Assembly: GCA_025352765.1 (NCBI GenBank)
Contig: JANXSI010000308.1
Location: forward strand, 1 to 7,414
Length of the DNA: 7,414 bases
Reading direction: 5' to 3'
From: Devosia sp.
GTDB taxonomy: Bacteria; Pseudomonadota; Alphaproteobacteria; Rhizobiales; Devosiaceae
Position 1 is the stretch's first letter. Each line of letters begins with the position of its first letter. The translations under genes and the position numbers were made by a program. This document shows positions 6,370 to 7,414 of this stretch, piece after piece. The notes beneath the pieces were generated by a model, which ran no database searches, had not been told where the DNA came from, and saw only the letters and a program-made list of their open reading frames with translations.

Positions 6370-6407
6370 AAAAAAAGAGCCGGCACCAACGTTGATGGTG
6401 CCGGCTC
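6370..6407 (-). terminator. Strong intrinsic terminator before the terminase small subunit
   Basis: A perfect 12-bp stem, GAGCCGGCACCA (6377-6388) with TGGTGCCGGCTC (6396-6407), has a 7-nt loop and is followed on the minus strand by seven T residues (A run at 6370-6376). It ends 20 nt before the terminase ATG. It should stop transcription arriving from the 194-aa gene, so the structural genes need read-through, antitermination or a promoter that I cannot see between here and the start codon. Confidence 0.88.
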
Positions 6408-6602
6408 GTGTGCCGCGGGCATTGGTTTCCGGGAGATAGCGGAGCGCCGCGGCGCCTGCGTGAGCGCGCAGGAAAGGGAATGAAGAGCGGTGATGCCTGC
6501 CATCGACATCACCGCTCTTGAGGCCGACGGGCGGACGCCCGAACGCCCATCTGCAACGTGTTTAGGAGGTTACCACATTTCACATGTTGAGCCGGGGGGG
6601 TG
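6408..6602. other. Hairpin-rich intergenic region, candidate packaging or control site
   Basis: No gene is supported here. The stretch holds a 12-bp palindrome GCGCCGCGGCGC (6444-6455), a 6-bp hairpin CCTGCG/CGCAGG (6455-6472), the 13-bp hairpin listed separately, and a 6-bp hairpin CGGGCG/CGCCCG (6528-6541). In phages with a cos site this site often lies just upstream of the terminase small subunit gene, so this is a reasonable place to look for cos or pac. No specific cos sequence is recognised. I see no convincing sigma-70 promoter. Confidence 0.4.
6483..6519. repeat. Perfect 13-bp inverted repeat
   Basis: AAGAGCGGTGATG (6483-6495) and CATCACCGCTCTT (6507-6519) are exact reverse complements with an 11-nt spacer. 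On the minus strand it is followed by CATTCCCTTTCC, pyrimidine-rich but with no run of T, so it would be a weak terminator at best. It may be an RNA hairpin at the 3' end of the 194-aa transcript or a protein binding site. Confidence 0.7.
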
Positions 6603-7187
6603 TCAGGCCGCTGCCTTTTTCCCAACCTCGGCCTGCATGGCCAAGGTGCGGGCCGCGAACGTTAGCCCGTCTTTTAGCTTTTCGCGTCCGATCGTTGCGG
6701 CTGCATCAGAGGCGGCGCCGAACGCCTCACCGATTGCTCGCATCGTGGCGCGGCGCATGACGCCCATCTCGACTGCTTTCCAAAGATGGCCGCAGGCCGC
6801 GATCACTGTTCGGAGGTCTCGCCGAATATCGACAGTGACCTCCTGGCCGATCGCTCTGCCGGGATCAACGTCGCGCGGACGCTCAACGCCAGTGGTGGGT
6901 CCTGAGTTTTCGAACAGTGTGGCGATGTCATCAGCCACAAACATCAGTGCCTCCGGTATCCTGCCGGCGGCGAACTCATCTTCAATGGGAAGTCGGACGC
7001 CTCCTCGCCTGGGCAACCTAGTTCCAGTGTCAGGCGGAAGCCCGATGCCAGCTTTGAGTCGGGCGACGCGGTGATCCCACGCAATGGACGTCTCTCCCGG
7101 CAGCCGGTCGCATGGCCGTCTTAGATTGTCGTTCCCGGCGACAGGGATCCGCATTCGTTGTGGGTCGGCGATCTCGAAAAGTTCCAT
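6603..7187 (-). CDS. Hypothetical protein (194 aa)
   Basis: I do not recognise this protein. The N-terminus 'MELFEIADPQRMRIPVAGNDN' region contains a rhizobial-style 'AGNDN' motif (residues 17-21). A Pro/Gly/Arg-rich segment covers about 25-75, followed by 'EALMFVADDIATLFEN' (78-93). The C-terminal half is helical with many Ala and Arg ('MRRATMRAIGEAFGAASDAA', about 143-162) and ends 'GKKAAA'. The ATG has AAGGA about 10 nt upstream. The opposite strand is also open for 194 codons over much of this stretch, but its product is low-complexity Ser/Ala/Arg/Pro as expected of an antisense shadow. It is separated from the terminase gene by a strong terminator, so it may belong to a different transcript. 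Confidence 0.65.
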   Translation of the reverse strand: MELFEIADPQRMRIPVAGNDNLRRPCDRLPGETSIAWDHRVARLKAGIGLPPDTGTRLPRRGGVRLPIEDEFAAGRIPEALMFVADDIATLFENSGPTTGVERPRDVDPGRAIGQEVTVDIRRDLRTVIAACGHLWKAVEMGVMRRATMRAIGEAFGAASDAAATIGREKLKDGLTFAARTLAMQAEVGKKAAA

Positions 7188-7414
7188 GGATTGGGCATCC
7201 TTTGATGATTGAGCGCAGGCGTGACTTCGGGCGGCGGGCGAAAAACAAAAATCCTTTCCGGAAAATCGAAATTCTTGCGGTTTATGGCAGCTGTGGACCC
7301 CGTCGGTAGGAAGCCCCTTGCGCTATAGCGATTCAAACCCCCTACCCCATTGCTGGCCGACACCGAGACCATCTCGCCACATACACCCTGCCCGCTCGGC
7401 ACTGAATTGCGAGC
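7188..7414. other. Upstream non-coding stretch with two short palindromes
   Basis: I find no supported gene here. The section at 7235-7285 is much richer in A and T than its surroundings. Two perfect 10-bp palindromes are present: TTTCCGGAAA (7255-7264) and CGCTATAGCG (7321-7330). They could be operators for the 194-aa gene, whose start is 68 nt from the first. No clear -35/-10 pair was found on the minus strand. The window edge cuts this region. Confidence 0.35.

Noticed and set aside
6357..6512. N-terminal extension of the terminase small subunit to an ATG at 6512
   Set aside because: The extension would translate through the 12-bp terminator stem and its U-tract; ATG 6356 has a good ribosome binding site and fits the family length.
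6564..6586. AGGAGG followed by an ATG on the plus strand
   Set aside because: The spacer is 14 nt, too long for efficient initiation, and the frame that follows is an antisense shadow ending within the 194-aa gene.
6490..7074. A 194-codon open frame on the plus strand
   Set aside because: It lies antisense to the 194-aa minus-strand gene, and its product is low-complexity Ser/Ala/Arg/Pro. It would also start inside a perfect inverted repeat.
7329..7350. A tRNA T-arm-like sequence on the minus strand (GGGGGTTTGAATC), a possible attachment site
   Set aside because: The invariant C of the T-loop is missing, no acceptor or anticodon arms can be folded around it, and no integrase is visible.
7121..7414. 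A minus-strand frame open from the window edge to 7121
   Set aside because: It overlaps the 194-aa gene by 67 nt, has AT-rich third codon positions unlike the real genes here, and gives no recognisable protein.

Overview
The window is a GC-rich block of tailed-phage structural genes. It is most likely part of a prophage in an alphaproteobacterium of the Bradyrhizobium/Rhodopseudomonas type. The host guess rests on base composition, rhizobial-style N-terminal 'NDN' motifs in two proteins, and the flavour of the terminase small subunit and the 50-residue protein; no host gene is present to confirm it.

All but one of the genes lie on the minus strand, so transcription runs from high to low coordinates. 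From right to left: an unrecognised 194-aa gene (7187-6603); a strongly hairpinned intergenic region (6602-6357) ending in an intrinsic terminator; a terminase small subunit (6356-5916); a 55-aa membrane protein overlapping it by 4 nt; a 218-aa coiled-coil protein with a TTG start and strong ribosome binding site; an HK97-fold major capsid protein (5041-3830); a 94-aa and a 92-aa protein, the latter with a tail-fibre-like C-terminus; a cold-shock-domain protein (3206-2991); then, after a break, a 122-aa protein and the 700-aa tail tape measure protein (2180-78). Several junctions overlap or nearly abut (GTGA, TGATG, an 8-nt overlap, a 2-nt gap), which suggests translational coupling.

The break at 2552-2990 holds the only plus-strand gene, a 50-aa basic protein at 2733-2885. 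It has its own predicted promoter, overlapped by a GTAC-N5-GTAC inverted repeat, and its own intrinsic terminator, so it looks like a phage 'moron'.

Two things stand out. First, no large terminase, portal or recognisable protease lies between the terminase small subunit and the capsid gene, and no recognisable connectors or tail tube lie between capsid and tape measure, so the module is unusually short or rearranged. Second, hairpins sit 20-31 nt upstream of three internal start codons, two of them with the U-tract of a true terminator. Late expression may therefore depend on antitermination or on RNA processing.
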